Shown piece after piece: positions 24,501-36,900 of a stretch of 64,000 bases of DNA. This DNA is from Bolinopsis microptera (lineage: Eukaryota; Ctenophora; Tentaculata; Lobata; Bolinopsidae), in the NCBI RefSeq assembly GCF_026151205.1, contig NC_087083.1:4008460-4072459 (forward strand), given 5' to 3'. The notes under the pieces were generated by a model. That model was not told where the DNA came from. It did no database searches and was given only the letters and a program-made list of their open reading frames with translations. The position numbers and the translations under genes were made by a program. Position 1 is the stretch's first letter. Each line of letters starts with the position of its first letter.

Positions 24501-27500
24501 TGTTAGTCCACTCTCCGGGGTCATATAGGTCACCCTAGTGGGGGGTACTGGTGTTAGTCCACTCTCCGGGGTCATATAGGTCACCCTAGTGGGGGTACTC
24601 GTGTTAGTCCACTCTCCGGGGTCATATAGGTCACCCTAGTGGGGGGTACTAGTGTTAGTCCACTCTCCGGGGTCATATAGGTCACCCTAGTGGGGGTACT
24701 GGTGTAAGTCCACTCTCCGGGGTCATATAGGTCACCCTAGTGGGGGGTACTAGTGTTAGTCCACTCTCCGGGGTCATATAGGTCACCCTAGTGGGGGGTA
24801 CTAGTGTTAGTCCACTCTCCGGGGTCCTAAAGGTCACCCTAGTGGGGGGTACTAGTGTTAGTCCACTCTCCGGGGTCATATAGGTCACCCTAGTGGGGGG
24901 TACTGGTGTAAGTCCACTCTCCAGGGTCATATAGGTCACCCTAGTGGGGGTACTAGTATTAGTCCACTCTCCGGGGTCATATAGGTCACCCTGTAAAGGT
25001 TACTAGTGTTAGTCCACTCTCCGGGGTCATATAGGTCACCCTAAGTAGGGGATACTTGGTTATAAAGGTCTCCCTAAGTGGGGGGTACAGGGTCATATAG
25101 GTCACCCTGAGAAAAATGGGGTTCACATCCAAGCTGTGACTTTCTCTCTAGTGATAAGCGACTCAACTGTTGCATGTGGCTTCTCATCTGCCCAAAACCT
25201 ACAATTTTGGCGATTGACATGACATTGTATGTACGGAGATACGATGTTATCTACATCATGTAGTGTACACGAAGTAACTATATAAGCGGTTGGAAAAGAG
25301 GTTGATCCACTAATTTCTCTGACACTCACCTCACTAGAGATGTACACAAGAAGGTCTCTAAGAGCCGCGCACGCGTCCGCGCACGTGCCAATATGTAACA
25401 TGTTGTTCTTTATATCAATCTCAAACTGTGGAGACTTCTCATTGGGCGAGATCAGCATCTTTATCATCAGCTCAAACAGGTCCAGGTCTATGAGCTTCAC
25501 GTAGTCTGCCAATGTTTCACGTGATCAACATTGCAAAGTAACCATGGTAACGAGGGTATAACATTGAACAAATATATCAAAATATATCATCGTGAAAGTA
25601 ACAATACCAACATTCAGATGATACACTTTTAAAGTAAGCTGTTGTCAAGGAGGGAATTAACTAATTAATATATTAACTAATTAACTAATTAATAGATTAA
25701 CTAATTACTAACCAGTAACAGGGGTCTCATCCTCACTACCAGGAGCTAGATACAATGACAAGTCTTCTAATAGCACTCTCAGAGAAGTTACAGAACTTTC
25801 TAGAGCTAGATTACTGCTGATACCTGTAACCATGGTAACTGTAAATGGGCTGTTACGTGACCAACATGTCATTCTTTATCTTTTAGTAGATCACAATTCA
25901 GATCTTGTTTGAGTTATAAACATGAATATTTGAACTGCAAGATTATTCAACTACCCTGAATCCTCTCTCTCAGTACTAACCTAGACTCTGAACTGTAAGA
26001 AGTAGCTTCCAAGGTAGGTAAAGAGGCCTGTAATCAACAGCCAGGTTCCACAAGTGAGTGTGTAGTGAAGTAACACTGAGAGGCAGCTTGTAACCCGGTA
26101 CAGTGTAGTCCTGTGAGATAATGTAAAGGTTACCAGGTTACCAGGTTACCAGGTTACCAGGTTACCAGGTTACCAGGTTACCAGGTTACTAAGTAACACT
26201 GAGAGGCAGCTTGTAACCCGATACAGTATAGTCCTGTGAGATATTGTAAAGGTTACTAGGTTACCAGGTTACCAGGTTACTAGGTTACCAGGTTACCAGG
26301 TTACCAAGTTACTAGGTTACCAGGTTACCAGGTTACCAGGTTACCAGGTTACTAAGTAACACTGAGAGGCAGCTTGTAACCCGGTACAGTATAGTCCTGT
26401 GAGATATTGTAAAGGTTACTAGGTTACCAGGTCACCAGGTTACTAGGTTACTAGGTTACCAGGTTACTAGGTTACTAAGTAACACTGAGAGGGAGCTTGT
26501 AACCCGGTACAGTATAGTCCTGTGAGATATTGTAAAGGTTACTAGGTTACCAGGTTACCAGGTTACTAGATTACCAGGTTACTAAGTAGGAGGGAGCTTG
26601 TAACCCGGTACAATGTAGTCCTGTGAGATATTTTTAAGGTTACTAGGTTACTAGGTTACCAGGTTACCAGGTTACTAGGTTACTAAGTAACACTGAGAGG
26701 GAGCTTATAACCAGGTACAGTATAGTCCTGTGAGATATTGTAAAGGTTACTAGGTTACCAGGTCACCAGGTTACTAGGTTACTAGGTTACCAGGTTACTA
26801 GGTTACTAAGTAACACTGAGAGGGAGCTTGTAACCCGGTACAGTATAGTCCTGTGAGATATTGTAAAGGTTACTAGGTTACCAGGTTACCAGGTTACTAG
26901 ATTACCAGGTTACTAAGTAGGAGGGAGCTTGTAACCCGGTACAATGTAGTCCTGTGAGATATTTTTAAGGTTACTAGGTTACCAGGTTACCAGGTTACCA
27001 GGTTATTAAGTTACTAAGTAACACTGAGAGGGAGCTTATAACCAGGTACAGTATAGTCCTGTGAGATATTTGTAAAGGTTACCAGGTTACCAGGTTACTA
27101 AGTGCTGACCTCAGTCTAACACCAAACTTATCACTGATGCCCCCTTCCCCCCCCCCCCGGCCCCCCTCCCCCCTCCCTCCCCCTCCTGCCTCTTCTTCAT
27201 TTACCTGAACATCAAAGAACTCCATAAGTTGTAAGGCGAATGTTTCCTCCCTGGGCTTTACGTAGACTCTGTGACACACGTTTTGTAAAGCAACAGCTAG
27301 CGTTATCTCTTTAATATTCTTGCTCTGTAACAAGTAGTTAATATAAGTACATATTAGTATTTAATAATATTATATTAGCATATATTACAATCCTCTGAAA
27401 TAAGAAGAGCAGATAAGTAACATCCAAAACAAATAGACCGCAGAACTATGTGAGAATTGGTTACGTAGGGAGCTTGAGAATTGGTTACGTAGCAAGGTTA

Positions 27501-27898
27501 AATTGAAATAAAAACACCTAACTTTTAAGATATCTGTAGAAACAAACCTGGTCAAAGAAGACTTTAGAAGCTAGAGTAAAGAATCCGTAATCTTTGTTAC
27601 TGTCCGGCAGGAGATTAGTGAGACGAGAAGGTAGAGTGTAGAGTATCTCGTTAAGTTGTGTTGTGTTTATGAAGGAGCCGGTTAGAGTGGAGGTGGACAC
27701 ACCAACTGGAGAGTTGTTGCCGTGTAGAAGTGTGCCAGTTTCCGAGCTCCTGATAAATGTAGTGTCAGTCACGCTGTCTTATATAATGAGTGTACCAGAA
27801 CTCTCATAGATATAAATATCTATTGAAGGTCTTTTATGTAAATTATAATGGTTAAATTGGTAAGTTATAGGACCTAATACGGAGTCCAGTGGCACAAT

Positions 27899-27948
<50 letters not shown>

Positions 27949-30900
27949 GTCATGTCCGTCTATGTCCGCCTATGTCCTGTCCTTTTTGGATTCTATGAGA
28001 CAACAGACGTGTTTTTTGGGACATTGGCGGACTCGGACGGACATTGGCGGACTCGGACGGACATTGGCGGACTCGGACGGACATTGGCGGACCCGGACGG
28101 ACATTGGCGGACTTGGATGGACATTAGCGGACAAACATTTTGAGGACTGAAGAGTACTGAAGAGTACTGAAGAGTACTGAGGAGGATGGCTGAGAAGGAT
28201 GGCTGAGGAGGATGGCTGAGGAGGATGACTGAGGAGGATGACTGAGGAGGATGACTGAGGAGGATGACTCATGACTGAGAGGGAGGAGAAGGATCAGGAA
28301 GACCCAGGAGGAGGAGGAGGAGGAGGACCCAGAGGGAGGACCTAGGAGGAGGAGGAGGAGAACTGAGGAGGATGACTCAGGAGGAGGAGGACTCAGGAGG
28401 AGGACTGAGGAGGACTGAGAAGGAGGAGGACTGAGGAGGATGGCTGAGGAGGATGGCTGAGGAGGATGACTGAGAGGGAGGAGGAGGAGGAAGAGGAGGA
28501 AGAGGACTGAGGAGGAGGAGGACCCAGGAGGAGGACCCAGGAAAAGGCCCCAGGAGGAGGAGGAGGACTGGGGAGGAGGAGAACTGTTGAGGACTGGTGA
28601 GGAGGACTGAGGACGAGGAGGAAGAGTAGGAGGAGGACTGAGGAGGGGAGGAGGAAGAGGACTGGGGAGGATCAGGAAGACCCAGGAGGACCCAGGAGGA
28701 GGAGGAGGAGGAGGACCCAGGAGGAGAAGGACTGAGGAGGACTGAGGAGGAGGACTGACGATGACTGAGAAGGAGGAGGACTGAGGAGTACTGAGGAGGA
28801 TGGCTGAGGAGGATGGCTGGGGAGGATGGCTGAGGAGGATGGCTGGGGAGGATGGCTGAGGAGGATGATTGAGGAGGATGACTGAGAGGGAGGAGGAGGA
28901 GGAAGATGAGGAAGAGGACTGAGGAGGAGGAGGACCCAGGAGGAGGACCCAGGAAAAGGCCCCAGGAGGAGGAGGAGGACTGGGGAGGAGGAGAACTGTT
29001 GAGGACTGGTGAGGAGGACTGAGGACGAGGAGGAAGAGTAGGAGGAGGACTGAGGAGGGGAGGAGGAAGAGGACTGGGGAGGATCAGGAAGACCCAGGAG
29101 GACCCAGGAGGAGGAGGAGGAGGAGGACCCAGGAGGAGGAGGACTGAGGAGGACTGAGGAGGAGGACTGACGATGACTGAGAAGGAGGAGGACTGAGGAG
29201 TACTGAGGAGGATGGCTGAGGAGGATGGCTGGGGAGGATGGCTGAGGAGGATGGCTGGGGAGGATGGCTGAGGAGGATGATTGAGGAGGATGACTGAGAG
29301 GGAGGAGGAGGAGGACTCAGGAGGAGCAGGGGCGTGCACAGGATTTTTGAAAGGGGTAGGCGAGCCTACCGCCGCGAGGGAAGCGAGTGGCGGCAGGTGC
29401 CCGGGGGCGCAGCCCCCGGAAAATTTTTGACTGAATTATAGAATTATATGCTAAGCCAATAGGATTAAGGATATCATTAGAGAAGGTTCAGACAGTTGAT
29501 ACACACTTGGTCATTAGAAATTTTTGAACTTTATCAGCCTAGATGCCAAGTGGATATCATCAGTCATCTAACATTGTACATGAAGATACTAGATCAAAGT
29601 AGATACTTTAGCTCCTCTTTCCCATATTAATCTGCCTCTCTCTAATCTCTTGACTCTTTTGAGCTTGAACTGTTTCTTAATGTGTTGCCATTTCTGACTG
29701 TATACTGGACTAAGTAACGTAATGATCATTAATCACGAATGATTATAGATGTATGTAAGTATTAACTATTAAGAACTGATGAATATCAGGGAAATTATAA
29801 TTTCGTACTTGTTGACCCAACCATGAATGAGTGGCTACCTAGAATTAGGGCAGCCATCCCATGGAAAATGTATGCACAAGGCATGTGTAACGGCCTTATT
29901 CAATTAGTTCGAAATTAGTACATATGTTTAAAAAGTAATACTTGTAATTGTGTTTGATGTTATGTCGTTTAATTTTTTTTGTGAACATTTTTATAAAATT
30001 TTTTATAAAAATATTTTTTTGCTATAAAAAGCAATTTTCGACAAAAAATTATAGGTCAACATTTCAAAAAGGGGGCGGCGGCCGCCTCCATCGCCCCCCC
30101 CCCCTGGGCACGCCCCTGACTGGAGGAGGACTTAGGAGAAATGAGAAGGAGGACTGAGGAGAACTGAGGAGGAGGAGGAGGACTGAATAGGAGGAGGAGA
30201 AGGAGGGGGACTGGGAGAGGTCTGGGGAGGAGGAGGACTGATGAGAAGGATGAGGAGGAGGACTCAGGAGGAGGAGGACTGAGGACCGAGGAGGAAGATG
30301 AAGAGGAGGAGGAGGACCCAGGAGGAGGAGGACTGAGGAGAAGGACTGAGGAGGACTGAGGAGGACTGAGGAGGATGGCTGAGGAGGATGACTGAGAGGG
30401 AAGAGGAGGAGGAGGAGGAGGAGGAGGGGGACTGGGGGAGGACTTAGGAGGAGGATGGAGGAGGACTGAAGACTGAGGAGGAAGAGGAGGAGGATGAAGA
30501 GGAGGAACATTTTGAGGACTGAAGAGTACTGAAGAGTACTGAGGAGGATGGCTGAGAAGGATGGCTGAGGAGGATGGCTGAGGAGGATGACTGAGGAGGA
30601 TGACTGAGGAGGATGACTGAGAGGGAGGAGAAGGATCAGGAAGACCCAGGAGGAGGAGGAGGAGGAGGACCCAGAAGGAGGACCTAGGAGGAGGAGGAGG
30701 AGAACTGAGGAGGATGACTGAGGAGAAGGAGGACTCAGGAGGAGGACTGAGGAGGACTGAGAAGGAGGAGGACTGAGGAGGATGGCTGAGGAGGATGGCT
30801 GAGGAGGATGACTGAGAGGGAGGAGGAGGAAGAGGAGGAAGAGGACTGAGGAGGAGGAGGAGAAGGAGGACCCAGGAGGAGGAGGACCCAGGAGGAGGAC

Positions 30901-33900
30901 CCAGGAAAAGGCCCCAGGAGGAGGAGGACTGGGGAGGAGGAGAACTGTTGAGGACTGATGAGGAGGACTGAGGACGAGGAGGAAGAGTAGGAGGAGGACT
31001 GAGGAGGGGAGGAGGAAGAGGACTGGGGAGGATCAGGAAGACCCAGGAGGAGGAGGAGGAGGAGGACCCAGGAGGAGGAGGAGGACTGAGGAGGACTGAG
31101 GAGGAGGACTGACGATGACTGAGAAGGAGGAGGACTGAGGAGTACTGAGGAGGATGGCTGAGGAGGATGGCTGGGGAGGATGGCTGAGGAGGATGACTGA
31201 GGAGGATGACTGAGAGGGAGGAGGAGGAGGACTCAGGAGGAGGATTCAGAAGGAAGAGGAGGAGAACTCAGGAGGAGGACTCAGGAGGAGGACTCAGGAG
31301 GAGGACTTAGGAGAAATGAGAAGGAGGACTGAGGAGACCTGAGGAGGAGGAGGAGGAGGAGGAGGACTGAATAGGAGGAGGAGAAGGAGGGGGACTGGGA
31401 GAGGACTGGGGAGGAGGAGGACTGATGAGGAGGATGAGGAGGAGGACTCAGGAGGAGGAGGACTGAGGACCGAGGAGGAAGATGAAGAGGAGGAGGAGGA
31501 CCCAGGAGGAGGAGGACTGAGGAGGAGGACTGAGGAGGAGGACTGAGGAGGATGGCTGAGGAGGATGACTGAGAGGGAAGAGGAGGAGGAGGAGGAGGAG
31601 GAAGAGGAGGACTGAGGAGGACTGAGAAGGAGGAGGAGGAGGAGGAGGACTGAATAGGAGGAGGAGGGGGACTGGGGGAGGACTAAGGAGGAGGATGGAG
31701 GAGGAAGAGGAGGAGGATCAAGAGGAGGAGGAGGACCCAGGAGGAGGACCCAGGAGGAGGACTCAGGAGGAGGAGGAGGACTGGGGAGGAGGAGGACTGT
31801 TGAGGACTGTTGAGGAGGACTGAGGACGGGGAGGAGGAGTAGGAGGAGGACTGAGGAGGGGAGGAGAAAGAGGACTGAGGAAGATCAGGAAGACCCAGGG
31901 GGAGGAGGAGGAAGAGTAGGAGGAGGAAGCATCTAAATGTTATTTCCATTTTTGTCCGTTTTTGTCCATTTTTGTCCGTTTTTGTCCGCTCTATTTTTTG
32001 TCCGTTTTGAAAATATAGGGTACCGAACGGACAAAAAACATGATCCCCCTATAACAGCAAAAATTGAACATTTTATTTAGCAATTTAAGTGTCCATTAAT
32101 GTCCGCCTATGTCCGCCTATGTCCGTCTATGTCCGCCTATGTCCGCCTATGTCCGTCTATGTCCGCCTATGTCCGCATATGTCCGCCTATGTCCTGTCCT
32201 TTTTGGATTCTATGAGACAACCCGAGACAAGCGGACATAGACGGACGTGACACCCCCCCCCCCACAATAGATAAACTAAGCTAAGGTACTCGCAAATTTT
32301 AAGTTCGACTGATCTACCGCCTGTTTTACAACATACTAACACAAGTAATTTTCAATAATTTCACAAATGTAGTAGGGATCTATTAGTAGATGTTATTAGG
32401 GATCTATTAGTAGATATTAACTAACACTGAAAAGTAGGAAGTGTCCGGATCTCCTTCATGCTCCATAACAGTAAAGATGTGAGTGTTTATTATCTCCAGC
32501 AGCAGCTCACCAGTAGGGTTAACATGTAATGGGGACTGTTCGGGAGTAGGAGGGACTGTGCAGTTTAGTGACACTCTGCTCTGTGGGGAGGTGGTAATTA
32601 GTGGGGTAATAAGTGAGGTAATTAGTGAGGTGATTAGTGAGGTGATTAGTGAGGTGATTAGTGAGGTGATTAGTGAGGTAATTAGTGAGGTAATTAGTGA
32701 AGTAATTAGTGCGGAAATCAGCGAGGTAATTAGCGAGGTAATTATTGAGGTAATTATTGAGGTAATTAGTGAGGTAATTAGTGAGGTAATTAGTGAGGTA
32801 ATTAGCGAGGTATGAGGGGTAGTTAATTTTTTGCTGATAACAATAAAATGAAAACAAAATTAAATATATATATACAACAAAGTATTATAGTTTATTTTTA
32901 TGAATATTATCATTGCAAAACTAACAAGAATTGCGCCGGTCAGCGGACGCTAGATTTCCATCAACCGAAGGCATTGCCTTCTAAAATTTTAATTAACGAT
33001 AGTTTTATGTTGGTCAAAATATCAAATAATGCTTCTTCATTTACCATTCTTGGGGCGCTAAGAAAGAACAATTATATAGGTGATTTAATATTGTATGGGC
33101 GTGGTCTTAAATATTCGAATTTTGGCGACAGAATCCTCGAATGAGTGGTATATGGCCCAACGTATGTCACTTTTGGCCCACCTGTATTAATTAGCTTTCT
33201 ATTTGAAAAAGTTGAGTTGTAGGGGCAATGTAGGGGCTACAATGTAGGGACGAGGGGGAATAAGCTGGGTTATCTGTGGTTAGTTGCAGGAAACAACTAG
33301 TTCAGCCACGTGTAACTACCCTGTCTAACCTGTGGTTAGTTGCAGGAAACAACTAGTTCAGTCACGTGTAACTACCCTGTCTAACCTGCTGATAGTTGCA
33401 GGAAACAACTAGTTCAGCCACGTGTAACTACCCTGTCTAACCTGTGGTTAGTTGCAGGAAACAACTAGTTCAGCCACGTGTAACTACCCTGTCTAACCTG
33501 TGGTTAGTTGCAGGAAACAACTAGTTCAGCCACGTGTAACTACCCTGTCTAACCTGTGGTTAGTTGCAGGAAACAACTAGTTCAGCCACGTGTAACTACC
33601 CTGTCTAACCTGCTGTTAGTTGCAGGAAACAACTAGTTCAGCCACGTGTAACTACCCTGTCTAACCTGTGGTTAGTTGCAGGAAACAACTAGTTCAGTCA
33701 CGTGTAACTACCCTGTCTAACCTGCTGATAGTTGCAGGAAACAACTAGTTCAGCCACGTGTAACTACCCTGTCTAACCTGTGGTTAGTTGCAGGAAACAA
33801 CTAGTTCAGCCACGTGTAACTACCCTGTCTAACCTGTGGTTAGTTGCAGGAAACAACTAGTTCAGCCACGTGTAACTACCCTGTCTAACCTGTGGTTAGT

Positions 33901-36900
33901 TGCAGGAAACAACTAGTTCAGCCACGTGTAACTACCCTGTCTAACCTGTGGTTAGTTGCAGGAAACAACTAGTTCAGCCACGTGTAACTACCCTGTCTAA
34001 CCTGTGGTTAGTTGCAGGAAACAACTAGTTCAGTCACGTGTAACTACCCTGTCTAACCTGTGGTTAGTTGCAGGAAACAACTAGTTCAGCCACGTGTAAC
34101 TACCCTGTCTAACCTGTGGTTAGTTGCAGGAAACAATTAGTTCAGTCACGTGTAACTACCCTGTCTAACCTGTGGTTAGTTGCAGGAAACAACTAGTTCA
34201 GCCACGTGTAACTACCCTGTCTAACCTGCTGATAGTTGCAGGAAACAACTAGTTCAGTCACGTGTGACTACCCTGTCTAACCTGTGGTTAGTTGCAGGAA
34301 ACAACTAGTTCAGCCACGTGTAACTACCCTGTCTAACCTGCTGTTAGTTGCAGGAAACAACTAGTTCAGTCACGTGTAACTACCCTGTCTAACCTGTGGT
34401 TAGTTGCAGGAAACAACTAGTTCAGCCACGTGTAACTACCCTGTCTAACCTGTGCTGTGGTTAGTTGCAGGAAACAACTAGTTCAGCCACGTGTAACTAC
34501 CCTGTCTAACCTGCTGTTAGTTGCAGGAAACAACTAGTTCAGTCACGTGTAACTACCCTGTCTAACCTGTGGTTAGTTGCAGGAAACAACTAGTTCAGCC
34601 ACGTGTAACTACCCTGTCTAACCTGCTGATAGTTGCAGGAAACAACTAGTTCAGCCACGTGTAACTACCCTGTCTAACCTGCTGTTAGTTGCAGGAAACA
34701 ACTAGTTCAGTCACGTGTAACTACCCTGTCTAACCTGTTGTTAGTTGCAGGAAACAACTAGTTCAGCCACGTGTAACTACCCTGTCTAACCTGTGGTTAG
34801 TTGCAGGAAACAACTAGTTCAGCCACGTGTAACTACCCTGTCTAACCTGTGGTTAGTTGCAGGAAACAACTAGTTCAGCCACGTGTAACTACCCTGTCTA
34901 ACCTGCTGTTAGTTGCAGGAAACAACTAGTTCAGCCACGTGTAACTACCCTGTCTAACCTGCTGTTAGTTGCAGGAAACAACTAGTTCAGTCACGTGTAA
35001 CTACCCTGTCTAACCTGTGGTTAGTTGCAGGAAACAACTAGTTCAGCCACGTGTAACTACCCTGTCTAACCTGTGGTTAGTTGCAGGAAACAACTAGTTC
35101 AGCCACGTGTAACTACCCTGTCTAACCTGTGGTTAGTTGCAGGAAACAACTAGTTCAGCCACGTGTAACTACCCTGTCTAACCTGTTGTTAGTTGCAGGA
35201 AACAACTAGTTCAGCCACGTGTAACTACCCTGTCTAACCTGTGGTTAGTTGCAGGAAACAACTAGTTCAGCCACGTGTAACTACCCTGTCTAACCTGCTG
35301 ATAGTTGCAGGAAACAACTAGTTCAGCCACGTGTAACTACCCTGTCTAACCTGTGGTTAGTTGCAGGAAACAACTAGTTCAGCCACGTGTAACTACCCTG
35401 TCTAACCTGCTGTTAGTTGCAGGAAACAACTAGTTCAGCCACGTGTAACTACCCTGTCTAACCTGCTGTTAGTTGCAGGAAACAACTAGTTCAGTCACGT
35501 TCAACTACCCTGTCTAACCTGTGGTTAGTTGCAGGAAACAACTAGTTCAGCCACGTGTAACTACCCTGTCTAACCTGTTGTTAGTTGCAGGAAACAACTA
35601 GTTCAGCCACGTGTAACTACCCTGTCTAACCTGTGGTTAGTTGCAGGAAACAACTAGTTCAGCCACGTGTAACTACCCTGTCTAACCTGTGGTTAGTTGC
35701 AGGAAACAACTAGTTCAGCCACGTGTAACTACCCTGTCTAACCTGTTGTTAGTTGCAGGAAACAACTAGTTCAGCCACGTGTAACTACCCTGTCTAACCT
35801 GTTGTTAGTTGCAGGAAACAACTAGTTCAGCCACGTGTAACTACCCTGTCTAACCTGCTGTTAGTTGCAGGAAACAACTAGTTCAGCCACGTGTAACTAC
35901 CCTGTCTAACCTGTGGATAGTTGCAGGAAACAACTAGTTCAGCCACGTGTAACTACGCTGTCTAACCTGTGGTTAGTTGCAGGAAACAACTAGTTCAGCC
36001 ACGTGTGACTACCCTGTCTAACCTGTTGTTAGTTGCAGGAAACAACTAGTTCAGCCACGTGTAACTACCCTGTCTAACCTGTGGTTAGTTGCAGGAAACA
36101 ACTAGTTCAGCCACGTGTAACTACCCTGTCTAACCTGCTGTTAGTTGCAGGAAACTACTAGTTCAGCCACGTGTAACTACCCTGTCTAACCTGCTGTTAG
36201 TTGCAGGAAACAACTAGTTCAGCCACGTGTAACTACCCTGTCTAACCTGCTGTTAGTTGCAGGAAACAACTAGTTCAGCCACGTGTAACTACCCTGTCTA
36301 ACCTGTGGATAGTTGCAGGAAACAACTAGTTCAGCCACGTGTAACTACCCTGTCTAACCTGCTGTTAGTTGCAGGAAACAACTAGTTCAGCCACGTGTAA
36401 CTACCCTGTCTAACCTGCTGTTAGTTGCAGGAAACAACTAGTTCAGCCACGTGTAACTACCCTGTCTAACCTGTGGATAGTTGCAGGAAACAACTAGTTC
36501 AGCCACGTGTAACTACCCTGTCTAACCTGTGGTTAGTTGCAGGAAACAACTAGTTCAGCCACGTGTAACTACCCTGTCTAACCTGCTGATAGTTGCAGGA
36601 AACAACTAGTTCAGCCACGTGTAACTACCCTGTCTAACCTGTGGTTAGTTGCAGGAAACAACTAGTTCAGTCACGTGTAACTACCCTGTCTAACCTGTGG
36701 TTAGTTGCAGGAAACAACTAGTTCAGCCACGTGTAACTACCCTGTCTAACCTGTGGATAGTTGCAGGAAACAACTAGTTCAGCCACGTGTAACTACGCTG
36801 TCTAACCTGTGGTTAGTTGCAGGAAACAACTAGTTCAACCACGTGTGACTACCCTGTCTAACCTGTGGATAGTTGCAGGAAACAACTAGTTCAGCCACGT

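Larger units (their letters stand above)
27899..32262. mobile_element. 4.4-kb element with G-run/C-run inverted ends
   Basis: Starts with about 48 G then TGTCATGTCCGTCTATGTCC and ends with the complement (GGACATAGACGGACGTGACA then a C run). Flanked on both sides by CACAAT, a likely 6-bp target duplication. No transposase. Both ends also share a direct copy of TTTTTGGATTCTATGAGACA. The interior is polypurine minisatellite. Non-autonomous; superfamily unknown. Confidence 0.65.

Noticed and set aside
24177-24939. Repetitive protein with 17-residue units (VTYMTPESGLTPVPPTR)
   Set aside because: This is the 51-bp array read in a frame other than the one exon 9 uses; G-run length changes break it repeatedly.
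25123-25329. Open frame continuing past ATG2 exon 8
   Set aside because: The canonical donor GAG|GTGAGTG at 25329 and the match of YISSE to GDLY in exon 9 show that this is intron.
28377-29339. Long Ser/Pro-rich frame on the minus strand
   Set aside because: It is the translation of the polypurine minisatellite; low complexity and no start context. Same for 30064-30510 and 31683-31949.
32483-32857. Ile-Ser-Glu-Val repeat protein, or Tyr/Leu/Asn repeat protein on the other strand
   Set aside because: Produced by a 12-bp intronic repeat; no other coding features, and it overlaps ATG2 exon 3.
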